NCBI GenBank assembly: GCA_025360715.1
Contig: JANYBS010000123.1
Location: 1 to 38,892, forward strand
Length of the DNA: 38,892 bases
Source of the DNA: Candidatus Eiseniibacteriota bacterium
GTDB taxonomy: Bacteria > Eisenbacteria > RBG-16-71-46
Direction: 5' to 3'
The first letter of the stretch is position 1, and every line of letters starts with the position of its first letter. Below the pieces are notes generated by a model, which was not told where the DNA came from, searched no databases, and saw only the letters and a list, made by a program, of their open reading frames with translations. Shown piece after piece: positions 1 to 8,532 of the stretch. Made by a program: the position numbers and the translations under genes.

Positions 1-1
1 G

Positions 2-1177
2 GAACTCTTCCGCGACCGCTTGGCCACGCTGACCCTTTCCAAAGACGGCGTCGACGGCGCCAAGGTGCTGCTCTACGGCGAAGGCTGGGACTTCGGCGAG
101 GTCGCCGGCAACAAGCGCGGCGTCAATGCCACGCAGAAGAATCTCGCGGGCACGGGCATCGGCACCTTCAATGACCGCATCCGCGACGCCGTTCGCGGCG
201 GCAGCCCGTTCAGCGACCGCCGCGAGCAGGGCTTCGCCACGGGTCTCTTCACCATGCCCGGCGACTACAACCACGGCGGCGAAGGCGACAAAGCCAAGCT
301 CATGGACGCCTGTGACCGCATTCGCGTGGGACTCGCAGGCAACCTGGCGCACTACGCGTTCACCGACCGGCGCGGCAATGCCAACACGGGCGCCGGCCTG
401 GGCGGCACCGGCTACGCGGACCTGCCCCGCGAGGCGGTGCAATACGTCGAGGCGCACGACAACGAGACGCTCTGGGACAAGATCATGATGAGCGCGCCGG
501 CCACCGCCACGCTGGCGCAGCGCGTGCGCATGCAGGTGCTGGCGCTCTCGGTGCCGGCGCTGGCGCAAGGTCTGCCGTTCTTCCACGCGGGCGGCGAACT
601 GCTGCGCACCAAGAGCATGGACACCGACAGCTATGACTCGGGCGACTGGTTCAACCGCATCGATTTCACCATGAATACCAACCACTGGGGCATGGGCCTG
701 CCGGGCGCCGACAAGAACAAGGACCGTTGGGGCGACATGAAGCCGCTGCTCGCGCGCACCGACCTCACGCCGGGCCGCGCCGATATCACTCTCGCCGATG
801 GGGCGTTCCGGGACCTGCTTCGCATCCGAAGCAGCACGCCGCTCTTCCGCCTGCGCACGGCCGCCGACGTGCAGGCGCGCGTGAAGTTCCTCAATACGGG
901 CCCGCTGCAGATGCCGGGCGTGATCGTGATGCTGCTCAGCGACGCGCCTGCGGACAGCGCTTCGGTCGGCTCGCCCTACAAGCGCGTGCTGGTCGTGTTC
1001 AACTCCAACCCCGACGCCATCACGTACGCGTATCCGGGATTCGCGCAGGTGCAGTTCGCGCTGCATCCGGCGCAGGCCGCCGGCAGCGATCCGGTCGTGA
1101 AGACCGCGAGCTTCGATCCGACGCACAGCAGCGTCACGGTGCCGGGGCTCACCACAGCGGTATTCGTGAGCGAATAG
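2..1177 (+). CDS. pulA: Pullulanase-type alpha-1,6-glucosidase, C-terminal part (5' truncated by window edge)
   Basis: A debranching enzyme of the GH13 pullulanase type, which hydrolyses alpha-1,6 branches of glycogen- or pullulan-like glucans. The reading frame is open to the window edge, so the N-terminal carbohydrate-binding modules and the start of the barrel are missing. Visible are the LYGEGWDFGEV motif with the general acid/base Glu (codon at 80-82) and the VEAHDNETLWD motif with the conserved His-Asp pair (Asp codon at 458-460). From about base 740 there is a pullulanase C-terminal beta domain of the DUF3372 type. The gene converges with the kinase remnant, and a perfect GC palindrome lies just past its stop codon. 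I cannot tell from this fragment whether the protein is secreted. Confidence 0.9.
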   Translation, partial: ELFRDRLATLTLSKDGVDGAKVLLYGEGWDFGEVAGNKRGVNATQKNLAGTGIGTFNDRIRDAVRGGSPFSDRREQGFATGLFTMPGDYNHGGEGDKAKLMDACDRIRVGLAGNLAHYAFTDRRGNANTGAGLGGTGYADLPREAVQYVEAHDNETLWDKIMMSAPATATLAQRVRMQVLALSVPALAQGLPFFHAGGELLRTKSMDTDSYDSGDWFNRIDFTMNTNHWGMGLPGADKNKDRWGDMKPLLARTDLTPGRADITLADGAFRDLLRIRSSTPLFRLRTAADVQARVKFLNTGPLQMPGVIVMLLSDAPADSASVGSPYKRVLVVFNSNPDAITYAYPGFAQVQFALHPAQAAGSDPVVKTASFDPTHSSVTVPGLTTAVFVSE

Positions 1178-1195
1178 CGCGTCGGTAGCGGGCGC

Positions 1196-1217
1196 GGGCG
1201 CGGGCGCGCCCGCGCCC
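1196..1217. terminator. Perfect 22-bp GC palindrome between convergent genes
   Basis: Positions 1196-1206 are the exact reverse complement of 1207-1217, giving an 11-bp all-G/C stem. It lies 18 nt after the pullulanase stop and 6 nt beyond the stop of the convergent kinase remnant. No T-run follows on either strand, so it is a hairpin terminator or transcript-end stabiliser by position only. Confidence 0.5.
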
Positions 1218-1223
1218 GGCCAA

Positions 1224-2033
1224 TCAGGGAACGTTCGTCCTGCCGGGCGATGCGCTGGCTTCGTCGGCAGAGTGCCGATCCAGCGCGTCGCGCACGCCGC
1301 TCAGCAGCGTATCGCGAGAGAATGGCTTGGCGATGAATACCGTGTTGGCCGGCAACGCAAGGTCATCGCGGAACGAACGCGGGTCGAATCCCGACATGAA
1401 CGCCAGTGCGATCTCCGGCCGGAAACGCCGCGCGATACGCGCCACATCGGACCCGCGGAGCGCCGGCATCACGACATCGGTGAGCAGCAGGTCGACCGGG
1501 CCCATGTGCGTGCGCAGGATCTGGGTCGCGTCCTGTGGATGCACCGCGGTCAGCGCCGTGTAGCCGGCTCCCTGCAAGCAGACGCGGATGAACTCAAGCA
1601 CCTGCGGATCGTCCTCGACCACCATCACGGTCTCGTGTCCTGGCGAGACGGGCGGGAGCGCGGCGGGACCGGGTGACGCCGCCACCAGCTCGGGATGCAG
1701 CGGCAGTGCGACGCGGAAAGTGGTGCCGCGCCCCGGCTCCGTGAATGCCCAGATCGCGCCAGCATTCTGGTGCACGATGCCATAGACGGTCGAAAGCCCC
1801 AGACCCGTGCCTTTGTCCTTGTCCTTGGCGGTGAAGAACGGCTCGAAGATCCGTGAGCGTGTCGCCTCGTCCATGCCTGAGCCATCATCCGTCACGCTGA
1901 GCATGGCGTACGCCCCTGGCATGATGTCCTGGCCGGGCGGCGCGCTCGATTCGTCGAGCGTCGCGGTGGATGTCTCGATGCGCAGATGACCGCCACGCGG
2001 CATGGCGTCGCGGGCGTTGACCACCAGGTTCAT
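1224..2033 (-). pseudogene. Remnant of hybrid sensor histidine kinase (HATPase_c plus receiver, no sensor or His-box)
   Basis: The recognisable part starts abruptly at the N-box (MNLVVNARDAMP, Met codon at 2033). It continues through the G1 box (DDGSGM), F box (IFEPFFT) and G2 box (GTGLGLSTVYGI). After a Pro/Ala linker comes a CheY-like receiver with the acidic pair (VEDD), the phospho-acceptor Asp (LLLTD) and the conserved Lys (AKPF). In an intact hybrid kinase the N-box is preceded by a dimerisation domain with the phosphorylated His and by PAS or other sensor domains. Here, 2034-2208 shows no such homology in any frame, and the next gene upstream begins. The frame stays open upstream, but that part reads as a shadow of the FIST gene. 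I call it a decayed gene; a stand-alone ATPase-receiver protein cannot be excluded. Confidence 0.7.
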
Positions 2034-2208
2034 CCTGAGGCCCACTGAGACATTCGCACCCTCTGAGAAGAGTGCTGCGGGGACTACCGTCGTCGGGGGT
2101 TGGGACGAGTCGGCGAGCGGGGGCACGCCTCGACATGGCGGAACCTGGCATCGGCATGCTCGCGAGCGCACACAAGCGCCGAGGTGGTTCCGAGATGAGA
2201 CGGCATGC

Positions 2209-3402
2209 TCATGTCCGTGGCCGGATGATCGCGATGCTCGAAGTGTGCCCGTGCAGGAAGTTCTTCTCTCCCACCGGGCCGATCTCTCCCGCGCAGAACA
2301 TGCCGGCCACGGGCACAGGCGCACCGAGCGCGTCCTGGAGCGTGACGATGTCCCGGTCGGGCTCGCCGAAGAGCATGCGGCCGCGGCCGTTGCAGGCAAA
2401 GAGCAGTGCGCCGCTCGCCGCGCTATCGAACGCCTGCGGACTCAGCAGCATCTCGAGATCCTCGACCGCGGCGCGCGCATCGCGCACGTGCAGGCGGATC
2501 TTCTCGCGCAATCCGATCGAGTCCGCCACGGCGATGGCGCCTCGCTCGCGGTCGGCACCGAGCAGGTTGCGGATCAGGTAGTCCCCGCGTCCGGTCGCAT
2601 CGCCGCGCGCGGGGCGGCCTACATAGAGCCCCTGGCGCAGGCGCTCGCGGTCGTCCTCGGGCAGCTCGCGCAGCACCTGCTCGATGCGTTCCAGTGCCGG
2701 CAGGCCATCGAGCGTGACGATCACGTGGCCTTCCACATGCGTCACGTCCAAGGGCGGGCCGACCGGCGCGCAGCCTTGCGATACGATCACGTCGGCGCGA
2801 AGGGCGCCAAGCAAAGCAATGGCGAAACCACCCTCGTGCGTGGTCCAGTCGTTCAGGAACAGCGTGTTCGACTGCGGCCGCACGCCGGCGCTCGCGAGTC
2901 CGCCGACGATGCGCGAGCCCGGGGCGTGGCGATGGAACAGCCCCAAGATGCGCTCCACGTCGAGCGAGAACGGATCGCCGGCGAACAGGATGAGTTCGGC
3001 GCCGCGCATGCCTGGAGCGATGAGATCGAATGCCGCATCGTCAGCCAGCGGCTCACGCCAGACCTCGTCCAGCACCACGAGCGGCGCCAGCGTCACGCCA
3101 GGCAATCGCGCCGCGATCACCGATAGCGCCACGCCCTGCTCGATCTCGTGCTCGCGCGTCACCACCCCGCGCGCGCTCACGCCGCCGATACACGCGGGCG
3201 CAAGCCGGGCGCGCAGAGCCGTGGCGATCGCATCGGCGCGCGGCGCGAGTGGCGCCGAGTAGAACGCCAGCACGAGGTCCACCGGCCCCTCGCCCAGCTG
3301 CTCGCGCAGCGCTCGAGCGACATCTTCAGCGGCCAGCGCCGCGTCGGGCAGATCGCTCTGCGCGCTCGCCCAGCGCATGACCGCTGTGGCGGGCACGGAC
3401 AT
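2209..3402 (-). CDS. FIST domain sensory protein (FIST_N plus FIST_C)
   Basis: FIST proteins are predicted small-ligand sensors usually coupled to histidine kinases or cyclic-di-GMP enzymes. The 397-residue protein has an N-terminal FIST half (acidic start, then DLVLAFYSAPL and IGGVSARGVV). The C-terminal half carries LLFACNGRG and AGMFCAGEIGPVGEKNFLHGHT-type signatures, with two nearby conserved Cys. There is no signal peptide or membrane segment, so it is cytosolic. It starts 2 nt after the acyl-CoA dehydrogenase stop, so the two are surely co-transcribed. The kinase downstream, its expected partner, is truncated, which leaves the sensor without an obvious output. The ligand is unknown. Confidence 0.88.
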   Translation of the reverse strand: MSVPATAVMRWASAQSDLPDAALAAEDVARALREQLGEGPVDLVLAFYSAPLAPRADAIATALRARLAPACIGGVSARGVVTREHEIEQGVALSVIAARLPGVTLAPLVVLDEVWREPLADDAAFDLIAPGMRGAELILFAGDPFSLDVERILGLFHRHAPGSRIVGGLASAGVRPQSNTLFLNDWTTHEGGFAIALLGALRADVIVSQGCAPVGPPLDVTHVEGHVIVTLDGLPALERIEQVLRELPEDDRERLRQGLYVGRPARGDATGRGDYLIRNLLGADRERGAIAVADSIGLREKIRLHVRDARAAVEDLEMLLSPQAFDSAASGALLFACNGRGRMLFGEPDRDIVTLQDALGAPVPVAGMFCAGEIGPVGEKNFLHGHTSSIAIIRPRT

Positions 3403-3404
3403 GC

Positions 3405-4547
3405 TCAGTTCCCGCGCAGGATCTCGCGCGCGATGACCATGCGCTGGATCTCGGAGGTACCTTCACCGATCTCCATGAGCTTCACGTCGCGGTGCATGCG
3501 CTCGACCGGAACGTCACGGCAGTAGCCGATGCCGCCGTGGATCTGGATCGCCTTATCGGTGACCCAGTTTCCGATCTCGCTCGCATAGAGCTTGGCCATA
3601 CAGGCTTCCTTCGTGAACTCCTGGCCCGCGTCCTTGAGCATCGCCGCGTGGTAGACCAGATGCCGCGCCGCTTCGACCTTGAGCGCCATGTCGGCGAGCA
3701 TGAACTGCACGCCCTGGAACTGCGAGATCGGCTGGCCGAACTGCTGGCGGACCTTGGAGTAGTTCAACGCATGCTCGTATGCGCCCTGCGCGATGCCCAA
3801 GGCCAGCGCGCCGATCGAGATGCGGCCGCCAGTGAGCGTCTTCATGAACGCCTTGAAGCCCGCTGTGGGATCGCCCAGCATGTTCTCGCTCGTCACGAAC
3901 ACGTCCTCGAAGACCACTTCGACAGTGTCCGAGCCGCGCAGGCCCATCTTCTTCTCTTTCTTGCCCACGCGGAAGCCGGGCGTGGCCGTGGGCATGATGA
4001 ACGCCGAGATGCCATTGGCGCCGCGCGAAGGCGAGGTGACCGCCGTGAAGGTGATGTACTTCGCATACGACGCGTTGGTGATGTAGATCTTCGCGCCATT
4101 CACGCGCCAGCCGCCTTCGACGGCCGTCGCCTTGGTCTGCGTGCCGGCCGCGTCGGAGCCGGCATTAGGCTCCGTGAGCCCGAACGCGCCGAGCGCTTCG
4201 CCCTTGGCCATGGGCACCAGGTACTTCTGCTTCTGCTCCTCGGTGCCGTTCGCGTACACCGGACCACAGCCGAGCGACACATGCGCCGCGAACGTGATGG
4301 CGGTCGACGCGCATACGCGTGCGACTTCTTCGACGGCGATCGCGTACGAGAGCGTGTCCATACCCGCGCCGCCGTACTCGACCGGATAGGGCAGACCGAG
4401 CAGGCCCAGCTCGCCCATCTGCTTCACGGCCTCGTGCGGAAACGTCTCCGTCTCGTCGAGCTCGCGCGCCTTGGGCGCGACGACCTCTTCGGCGAAGCGG
4501 CGGACCATGTCACGGACCTGATGGTGCTCTTCCTTCAGCATCAGCAT
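3405..4547 (-). CDS. Acyl-CoA dehydrogenase (short/branched-chain type)
   Basis: FAD-dependent alpha,beta-dehydrogenation of an acyl-CoA, passing electrons to ETF. The start at 4547 gives 380 residues, the usual family length, and has AGGAG 9 nt upstream; a longer frame upstream lacks family homology. Visible are the FAD/substrate motif [13 protein letters not shown], the central beta-domain ([25 protein letters not shown]) and the C-terminal IHGGIGY...[10 protein letters not shown]. Glu362 of the last motif sits where butyryl-CoA-type dehydrogenases place the catalytic base. It heads a two-gene unit with the FIST sensor. A role in fatty or branched-chain amino-acid acyl-CoA oxidation would feed the B12 mutase operon nearby, but this link is inference. 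Chain-length preference cannot be read from the sequence. Confidence 0.92.
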   Translation of the reverse strand: MLMLKEEHHQVRDMVRRFAEEVVAPKARELDETETFPHEAVKQMGELGLLGLPYPVEYGGAGMDTLSYAIAVEEVARVCASTAITFAAHVSLGCGPVYANGTEEQKQKYLVPMAKGEALGAFGLTEPNAGSDAAGTQTKATAVEGGWRVNGAKIYITNASYAKYITFTAVTSPSRGANGISAFIMPTATPGFRVGKKEKKMGLRGSDTVEVVFEDVFVTSENMLGDPTAGFKAFMKTLTGGRISIGALALGIAQGAYEHALNYSKVRQQFGQPISQFQGVQFMLADMALKVEAARHLVYHAAMLKDAGQEFTKEACMAKLYASEIGNWVTDKAIQIHGGIGYCRDVPVERMHRDVKLMEIGEGTSEIQRMVIAREILRGN

Positions 4548-4670
4548 GCGGAACGGCTCCTGAGGAACGAAGGACTGGCGTCGGCGAAGCCGGAGGGGCC
4601 TCATCGCACCGGAAGGCACAGCGCAGGAAGCGGCGCGGAGTCTACAGGACGCGCAAGCCTCAGGCGAATG

Positions 4671-4895
4671 TCAACGCCCCGAAGTATCCACCTGCGCGGC
4701 GTGCGCCTGCTCTTTTCCGTTGGCCCGCAGCGCGGCGCCAACGGCGTCGGCGCCGGGCAGGTCGCTCTTGGCGATCACGGTGTCGCGCTGGGCCTCGGTG
4801 AGTGCCCCGGCGGGCTTGTCTTCGGACTTGGCGCACCCGGCCAACACCACGGCCAGCATCAGGGCCGCTGCGAATACGCTCGAGCTCACGCGCAT
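4671..4895 (-). CDS. Small lipoprotein, unknown function
   Basis: A 74-residue protein. The N-terminus MRVSSSVFAAALMLAVVLAGC is a signal peptide with lipobox LAGC, so Cys21 would be lipidated. The mature part is only about 54 residues, charged and polar (KSEDKPAGALTEAQRD), and probably alpha-helical. The start is chosen by the signal peptide and by GAGAGG about 8 nt upstream. It ends 123 nt before the acyl-CoA dehydrogenase start. I do not recognise a named family. Confidence 0.75.
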   Translation of the reverse strand: MRVSSSVFAAALMLAVVLAGCAKSEDKPAGALTEAQRDTVIAKSDLPGADAVGAALRANGKEQAHAAQVDTSGR

Positions 4896-4959
4896 GATTG
4901 TTCCTCTCAGGTGTTGCGCGCCAGCAGCGCGCCGGTGGGTTTCCGCAAAGCGCCCATGC

Positions 4960-5616
4960 TCACTCCTGTTCCGATTCCATCTTGAGCACGGGCGCGATGG
5001 ACACGTGCCGTGCCGGCGGCAGGTCGCCGCTCTGGTGATGCAACTGCTCGAGCGCGAGCAATCCAGCCGCGCGGCCCGCCGCGTCCCATCGGAACACCAG
5101 ACCACCGGTCGGCGCGTGCTGGAAGAACACGGTCGTGTCGGTGGCCACCGCCGGCACGACCATGTGATAGACCTGCTGGATCGCTGGCGCGGGGTCATCC
5201 ACGTTCTGAGGCGGGCGCGTGGCGACCACGACGGTCACGCCCCGCGACGCCCGGCGCGTGGTCACGCGTGGCCGCGCGGCGACACCCTTCTTGCGTCTGG
5301 GCTGCACCTGCAACACGGCGGGCGGCGCGCCGACGGTGAACTGCATGGTCCACGCATCGGTCGCTTCGGAACCTTCAAGCAAGCGGAACCGGTTCGGGAG
5401 CATCTCGGTGTCGGCCCCTTCGCCGCGCAGCACGGGCAACGACTCCTCGGCGAACACGTCACGCAGGCCCTGTAAGAAATCCGCTCGCGAACTGGAATCA
5501 CTCGGTACGCCTTGCACGGCGGCGATCTGTACAAAGCGCGGCGAACCCAGCGCAGAGGGCGTCGCACCGGGCACCGCGGCGAGCATCATGAGCGTGGAGA
5601 GGAGCGCGAACGTCAC
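4960..5616 (-). CDS. Secreted protein of unknown function
   Basis: The GTG start at 5616 has an excellent AGGAGG 5 nt upstream and begins exactly at a signal peptide (MTFALLSTLMMLAAVPG). This gives 218 residues. A longer frame to 5682 adds only an Arg-rich stretch across the ribosome-binding site and is rejected. The mature protein has a basic linker in its centre (QPRRKKGVAARPRVTTRRASRG). Beta-rich segments lie on either side (WTMQFTVGAPPAVLQV; VYHMVVPAVATDTTVFFQH). No enzymatic motif is visible. It lies between the small lipoprotein gene and a hairpin that follows the DUF4337 gene. Confidence 0.68.
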   Translation of the reverse strand: MTFALLSTLMMLAAVPGATPSALGSPRFVQIAAVQGVPSDSSSRADFLQGLRDVFAEESLPVLRGEGADTEMLPNRFRLLEGSEATDAWTMQFTVGAPPAVLQVQPRRKKGVAARPRVTTRRASRGVTVVVATRPPQNVDDPAPAIQQVYHMVVPAVATDTTVFFQHAPTGGLVFRWDAAGRAAGLLALEQLHHQSGDLPPARHVSIAPVLKMESEQE

Positions 5617-5648
5617 AGAAGCCTCCTGCAAGGACCAGCGACGGAACC

Positions 5649-5669
5649 GCCGGCCCCGGCGGGGCCGGC
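5649..5669 (-). terminator. Strong GC hairpin downstream of the DUF4337 gene
   Basis: A 9-bp perfect stem (5649-5657 with 5661-5669) and a 3-nt loop, 17 nt past the DUF4337 stop in the minus direction. No T-run follows, as with the other hairpins in this window. Terminator function is inferred from position. Confidence 0.5.
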
Positions 5670-5686
5670 CTCTAGAAACCATCGGC

Positions 5687-6298
5687 TCATCCGAGGATGT
5701 TCGATAGCCAATCCGGATGGAACGACCAGTGCAGGAAACCGCAGATCCCGAACCACGCGCCGATCAGCGTCCCCGTGAAGGCGACCCACCACAGCCAGCG
5801 CCGGCGCGTAAGCGCTGTCACGCCGTAAAGGGCGATGCTCAGCGAGAATGTGGCGTCGGCGGTGTCGAATTGGTCGTCGTGGATATTGAGACGGTCGTAT
5901 TCCTTGGCGAAGTCCTCGGCCTGCTTCTGGATGGCGATCTTCTCTTTTGCGAGGCTCGCGGCCTGCTCGAGCGCCTGGCGGCGGCGCTCGTCGATGAGCG
6001 CCACGGCCTTCTCGCTGGCACCACTGCGCTCACGGGCGATCGCGCCCTGGATCTCGAGCTGGATCGCCAGATCGTCGGCCATGTGTTGTTTCGTACTCTT
6101 GGACTGGAAGTAGGACCACGCGTCGATGCTGTGCGCCTGCGCCTGCGACATGGCCTGCACGACATTGCCGTCCTTGATATTGCAGAGCGCCATCATCACC
6201 GCGGTGAGCGCCACGCATGCGGCCACCAGCGTATCGAGCCGGGAGCCCTTGCTGCGCTCGACCGCCTCGGTCACCACATCCTCGATCGAATCCGCCAT
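5687..6298 (-). CDS. DUF4337-family membrane protein
   Basis: A 203-residue protein with a hydrophobic segment at about 24-42 (LVAACVALTAVMMALCNI). A long charged helix follows, in which SIDAWSYFQSKSTKQHMAD matches the DUF4337 signature. A coiled-coil stretch (RRRQALEQAASLAKEKIAIQKQAEDF) comes next, and two C-terminal membrane helices (about 149-190, WLWWVAFTGTLIGAWFGICG). It is therefore an inner-membrane protein with a central helical domain on one side. The start has GGAGAG 6 nt upstream. Its function is unknown in all relatives I know of. It follows the flavodoxin-fold gene after 51 nt and may be its own unit. Confidence 0.85.
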   Translation of the reverse strand: MADSIEDVVTEAVERSKGSRLDTLVAACVALTAVMMALCNIKDGNVVQAMSQAQAHSIDAWSYFQSKSTKQHMADDLAIQLEIQGAIARERSGASEKAVALIDERRRQALEQAASLAKEKIAIQKQAEDFAKEYDRLNIHDDQFDTADATFSLSIALYGVTALTRRRWLWWVAFTGTLIGAWFGICGFLHWSFHPDWLSNILG

Positions 6299-6349
6299 GT
6301 CGTCTCTCCGGTCCTGTGGATAAACTGCATCGGAGCTCGTGGCGTGGGG

Positions 6350-6946
6350 TCACGGCTGTAAGGGATCGCTCTGCGTGAGTCTGCTGCCCAGCGCGCGCGC
6401 GCGTGCCAGCACATCGTCAGGAACGCTGCCGGTCTCGTGGTCCTCGTGCGGCCAGGCCAGTGTCTCTTCCCACTTCGCGCCGCACCACTTGAGGAAGCCG
6501 CGCACCGTGCGCTCGGCCATGTCATAGCGGCCCGCGCGTTCATGCACCGTGATGAACGCAGCGCGGCGCGTGCGCGTCCACTTGGGCACCATCTCGCGGC
6601 GGCCATCCGCGAGCGTCACGAGCGGCGTGATGCAGTTGCAGCGGTCGATCAGCAATTTCAAGGGCGCACTCACGGTGTCAAAGTAGATGGGCGAGCCCAC
6701 GATCACCGCGTGCGCGCGCTCGAGCAGCGCGTAGACCGGGTCCATATCGTCGTGAAAGATGCAGTAGCCGGCGGTGGCATCGGGCCCGCACGCGATGCAC
6801 GCCTTCGCGCGCAGGTCGTACGCGCGGATGACCTCGGCTTCGCCGCCCGCCTCGCGCGCACCCTCGGCGGCGGCCTCGAGCAGCAGGTCCACGCTGCTGC
6901 CGCGCACCGGGCTGCCGTTCAGCAGCACCATCAGGCGCGCGCTCAC
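6350..6946 (-). CDS. NADPH-dependent FMN reductase / flavodoxin-fold oxidoreductase
   Basis: A flavodoxin-fold protein of 198 residues. The FMN phosphate loop is NGSPVRGSS (10-18), and GSPIYFDTVSAPLKLLIDR is the second flavin-contact region typical of this family. Three Cys (50, 53, 62; CIACGPDATAGYC) fall where iron-sulfur flavoproteins keep a cysteine cluster, but only three are present and the spacing is unusual, so a 4Fe-4S site is doubtful. The GTG start at 6946 comes 1 nt after the upstream methyltransferase stop, with GGAGAGG 7 nt before it. ATG 6931 is an alternative. It is the last gene of the mutase operon, so a role in keeping cobalamin or a partner reduced is possible but is inference. 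Confidence 0.82.
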   Translation of the reverse strand: MSARLMVLLNGSPVRGSSVDLLLEAAAEGAREAGGEAEVIRAYDLRAKACIACGPDATAGYCIFHDDMDPVYALLERAHAVIVGSPIYFDTVSAPLKLLIDRCNCITPLVTLADGRREMVPKWTRTRRAAFITVHERAGRYDMAERTVRGFLKWCGAKWEETLAWPHEDHETGSVPDDVLARARALGSRLTQSDPLQP

Positions 6947-6947
6947 G

Positions 6948-7745
6948 CTAGAGCCTCTCCGCCCACACGAGCGTCGTGGCGCCCATACGCGACGTGACGG
7001 GCAGCGCTTCGGCCAGCTTCTCGGCGCCAAGCGCCACGGGCAGGATCGCGTCGGGCGAGGTCTTCAGCATCCAGAGGAAGCTCTTACTCCCGAGCACGCG
7101 AAAGCCCACGCCCTCGAGACCCGCGCGCAGTTCGGCCGGTGTGAGCGGATGGTGATAACGGTGCGGGTGATACGCGCCAAGATCGTCCTCGGCTTCCGGG
7201 AAGCACGCCGAAGGCAGCGCGCGGCGCAACGCCGGCATGCGAACCGCGAGGCGCTTGAGCAGCTCGATCGGCGAATCCGGATTCGGCGTGGACAGCGCCA
7301 CACGACCGCGCTTCTTTATCACGCGCGCGATCTCGGCGAAGACCGCGGGCCGGTCGGGGCGGAACACGTGCTCCATCATCTCGACCGACACAGCGCGGTC
7401 GAACGACGCGTCGGGGAACGGCAGCCGCTTGGCGTTGCCCACCGTGAGCCCGAGCGCGCGGCCGTTGGGCATGCCATCCAGTGCCCAGTGCAGCTGATCG
7501 GGATCCAGGTCGAGCCCTACGACACTGCAGCCGCGCTCGCGCGCCCAGTACGTGCCGTACGCCCAACCGCAGCCCAGGTCGAGCACCTTCAGCCCCGGCG
7601 CAAGATCGGCGTGCTCGAGCACCTCACGGAATCTGCGCACCATCATGTAGCGCGTGGTCCGGCTGCCCAGGTACCAGTACTCGACGAGGTAAGGCAAGCC
7701 CTCGCGTCGGGCGATGGGGATATCGGGCTCCGGCCAGGGCTTCAC
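6948..7745 (-). CDS. Class I SAM-dependent methyltransferase
   Basis: A 265-residue Rossmann methyltransferase (Methyltransf_11 type). Motif I is VLDLGCGWAYG (54-64), the ribose-binding acidic residue lies in GLDLDPDQ, and motif IV is in FDRAVSVEMMEHV. A C-terminal lid region rich in His (YHPHRYHHPLTPAEL) resembles the lids of small-molecule or sugar methyltransferases. It starts with GTG, 15 nt after the B12-subunit stop, and its own stop nearly touches the reductase start. The substrate is unknown. Its place in the mutase operon could mean a link to corrinoid or acyl-CoA chemistry, but nothing in the sequence proves that. Confidence 0.85.
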   Translation of the reverse strand: MKPWPEPDIPIARREGLPYLVEYWYLGSRTTRYMMVRRFREVLEHADLAPGLKVLDLGCGWAYGTYWARERGCSVVGLDLDPDQLHWALDGMPNGRALGLTVGNAKRLPFPDASFDRAVSVEMMEHVFRPDRPAVFAEIARVIKKRGRVALSTPNPDSPIELLKRLAVRMPALRRALPSACFPEAEDDLGAYHPHRYHHPLTPAELRAGLEGVGFRVLGSKSFLWMLKTSPDAILPVALGAEKLAEALPVTSRMGATTLVWAERL

Positions 7746-7760
7746 GCGCGGACCAGAGTC

Positions 7761-8525
7761 CTACTTCTTCCGCTTCGCAGGCTTGCTCGCTGCCTTCTTG
7801 GGCGCCGGCCGCTTGGCAGCTTTCTTGGCAGACTTCTTGGGCACCGGCCGCTTGGCGGCTTTCTTGGCGGCCTTCTTCTTCGCGGGCTTCGTCGCGAGTT
7901 TCTTCGCCGGCTTCTTGGGCGCAGCCTGCCTTGCAGCCCTCTTGGCAGCCTTCTTGGCAGCCTTCTTGGCGGACTTCTTGGCGGGCTTCTTACCCGCAGG
8001 CTTCTTCGCCGCGGCGTGATGGCGATCCGCTCGCGCGGCGCTGGGCTTGGGGCTCTCGCCCGAGCCCACCACGGGCTCCGGCCGCGCGGGCGGCGGCGGA
8101 AGCGGCGGCAGCGCGTCGGCGCCGAACTTCTCGCCGTACCACTCGCGGATGTAATGCACGATGTCCACCGTGGACGAGCCCGGCCCGAAGAGCCGCCCGA
8201 CGCCGCGCTCGAACAGGTTCTTCATGTCGTCGCCGGGGATGATGCCGCCGCCGGTGAGCAGCTTGTCGCCGATGCCCTGCTGTTGCATGAGGCTTTGGAT
8301 CTCGGGAAACAGGGTCATGTGCGCGCCGGAGAGCACCGACAGCGCCACGACATCGACGTCCTCCTGCACCGCGGCCTCAACGATCTGCCCGGGCGTCTGG
8401 TGCAGGCCCGTGTAGATCACCTCCATGCCCGCGTCACGAAGCGCGGCTGCGACCACCTTGGCGCCACGATCGTGACCATCCAGGCCCGGCTTGCCGACCA
8501 GCACTCGGATCCTGCGCTGCATCAT
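7761..8525 (-). CDS. Cobalamin-binding small subunit of acyl-CoA mutase with a histone-H1-like C-terminal tail
   Basis: Residues 1-140 form the flavodoxin-like B12 domain of methylmalonyl/isobutyryl-CoA mutases. GLDGHDRG carries the DxHxxG motif with His18 as lower axial cobalt ligand. LSVLSGAH and [10 protein letters not shown] match the dimethylbenzimidazole-tail pocket. A Pro-rich linker (140-170) leads to an 83-residue tail (172-254) made almost only of Lys, Ala and Pro with some Arg, in repeats such as KKPAKK, KKAAKK and [12 protein letters not shown]. Normal small subunits end near residue 140. The start at 8525 (or ATG 8522) has AGGAG immediately upstream. The large subunit is encoded in the same operon, separated by two genes. 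Such tails bind DNA or RNA in histone-like proteins; a role here is unknown. Confidence 0.9.
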   Translation of the reverse strand: MMQRRIRVLVGKPGLDGHDRGAKVVAAALRDAGMEVIYTGLHQTPGQIVEAAVQEDVDVVALSVLSGAHMTLFPEIQSLMQQQGIGDKLLTGGGIIPGDDMKNLFERGVGRLFGPGSSTVDIVHYIREWYGEKFGADALPPLPPPPARPEPVVGSGESPKPSAARADRHHAAAKKPAGKKPAKKSAKKAAKKAAKRAARQAAPKKPAKKLATKPAKKKAAKKAAKRPVPKKSAKKAAKRPAPKKAASKPAKRKK

Positions 8526-8532
8526 GACTCTC

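Noticed and set aside
2034-2399. N-terminal extension of the kinase remnant
   Set aside because: The frame is open but is a shadow of the FIST gene from 2209 on and shows no dimerisation or sensor homology before it.
4669-4674. Perfect -35 hexamer TTGACA before the acyl-CoA dehydrogenase
   Set aside because: The only reasonable -10 (TAGACT) is 24 nt away, too far for a normal promoter.
3492-4985. 497-codon plus-strand frame
   Set aside because: Antisense to the acyl-CoA dehydrogenase, with no family signature.
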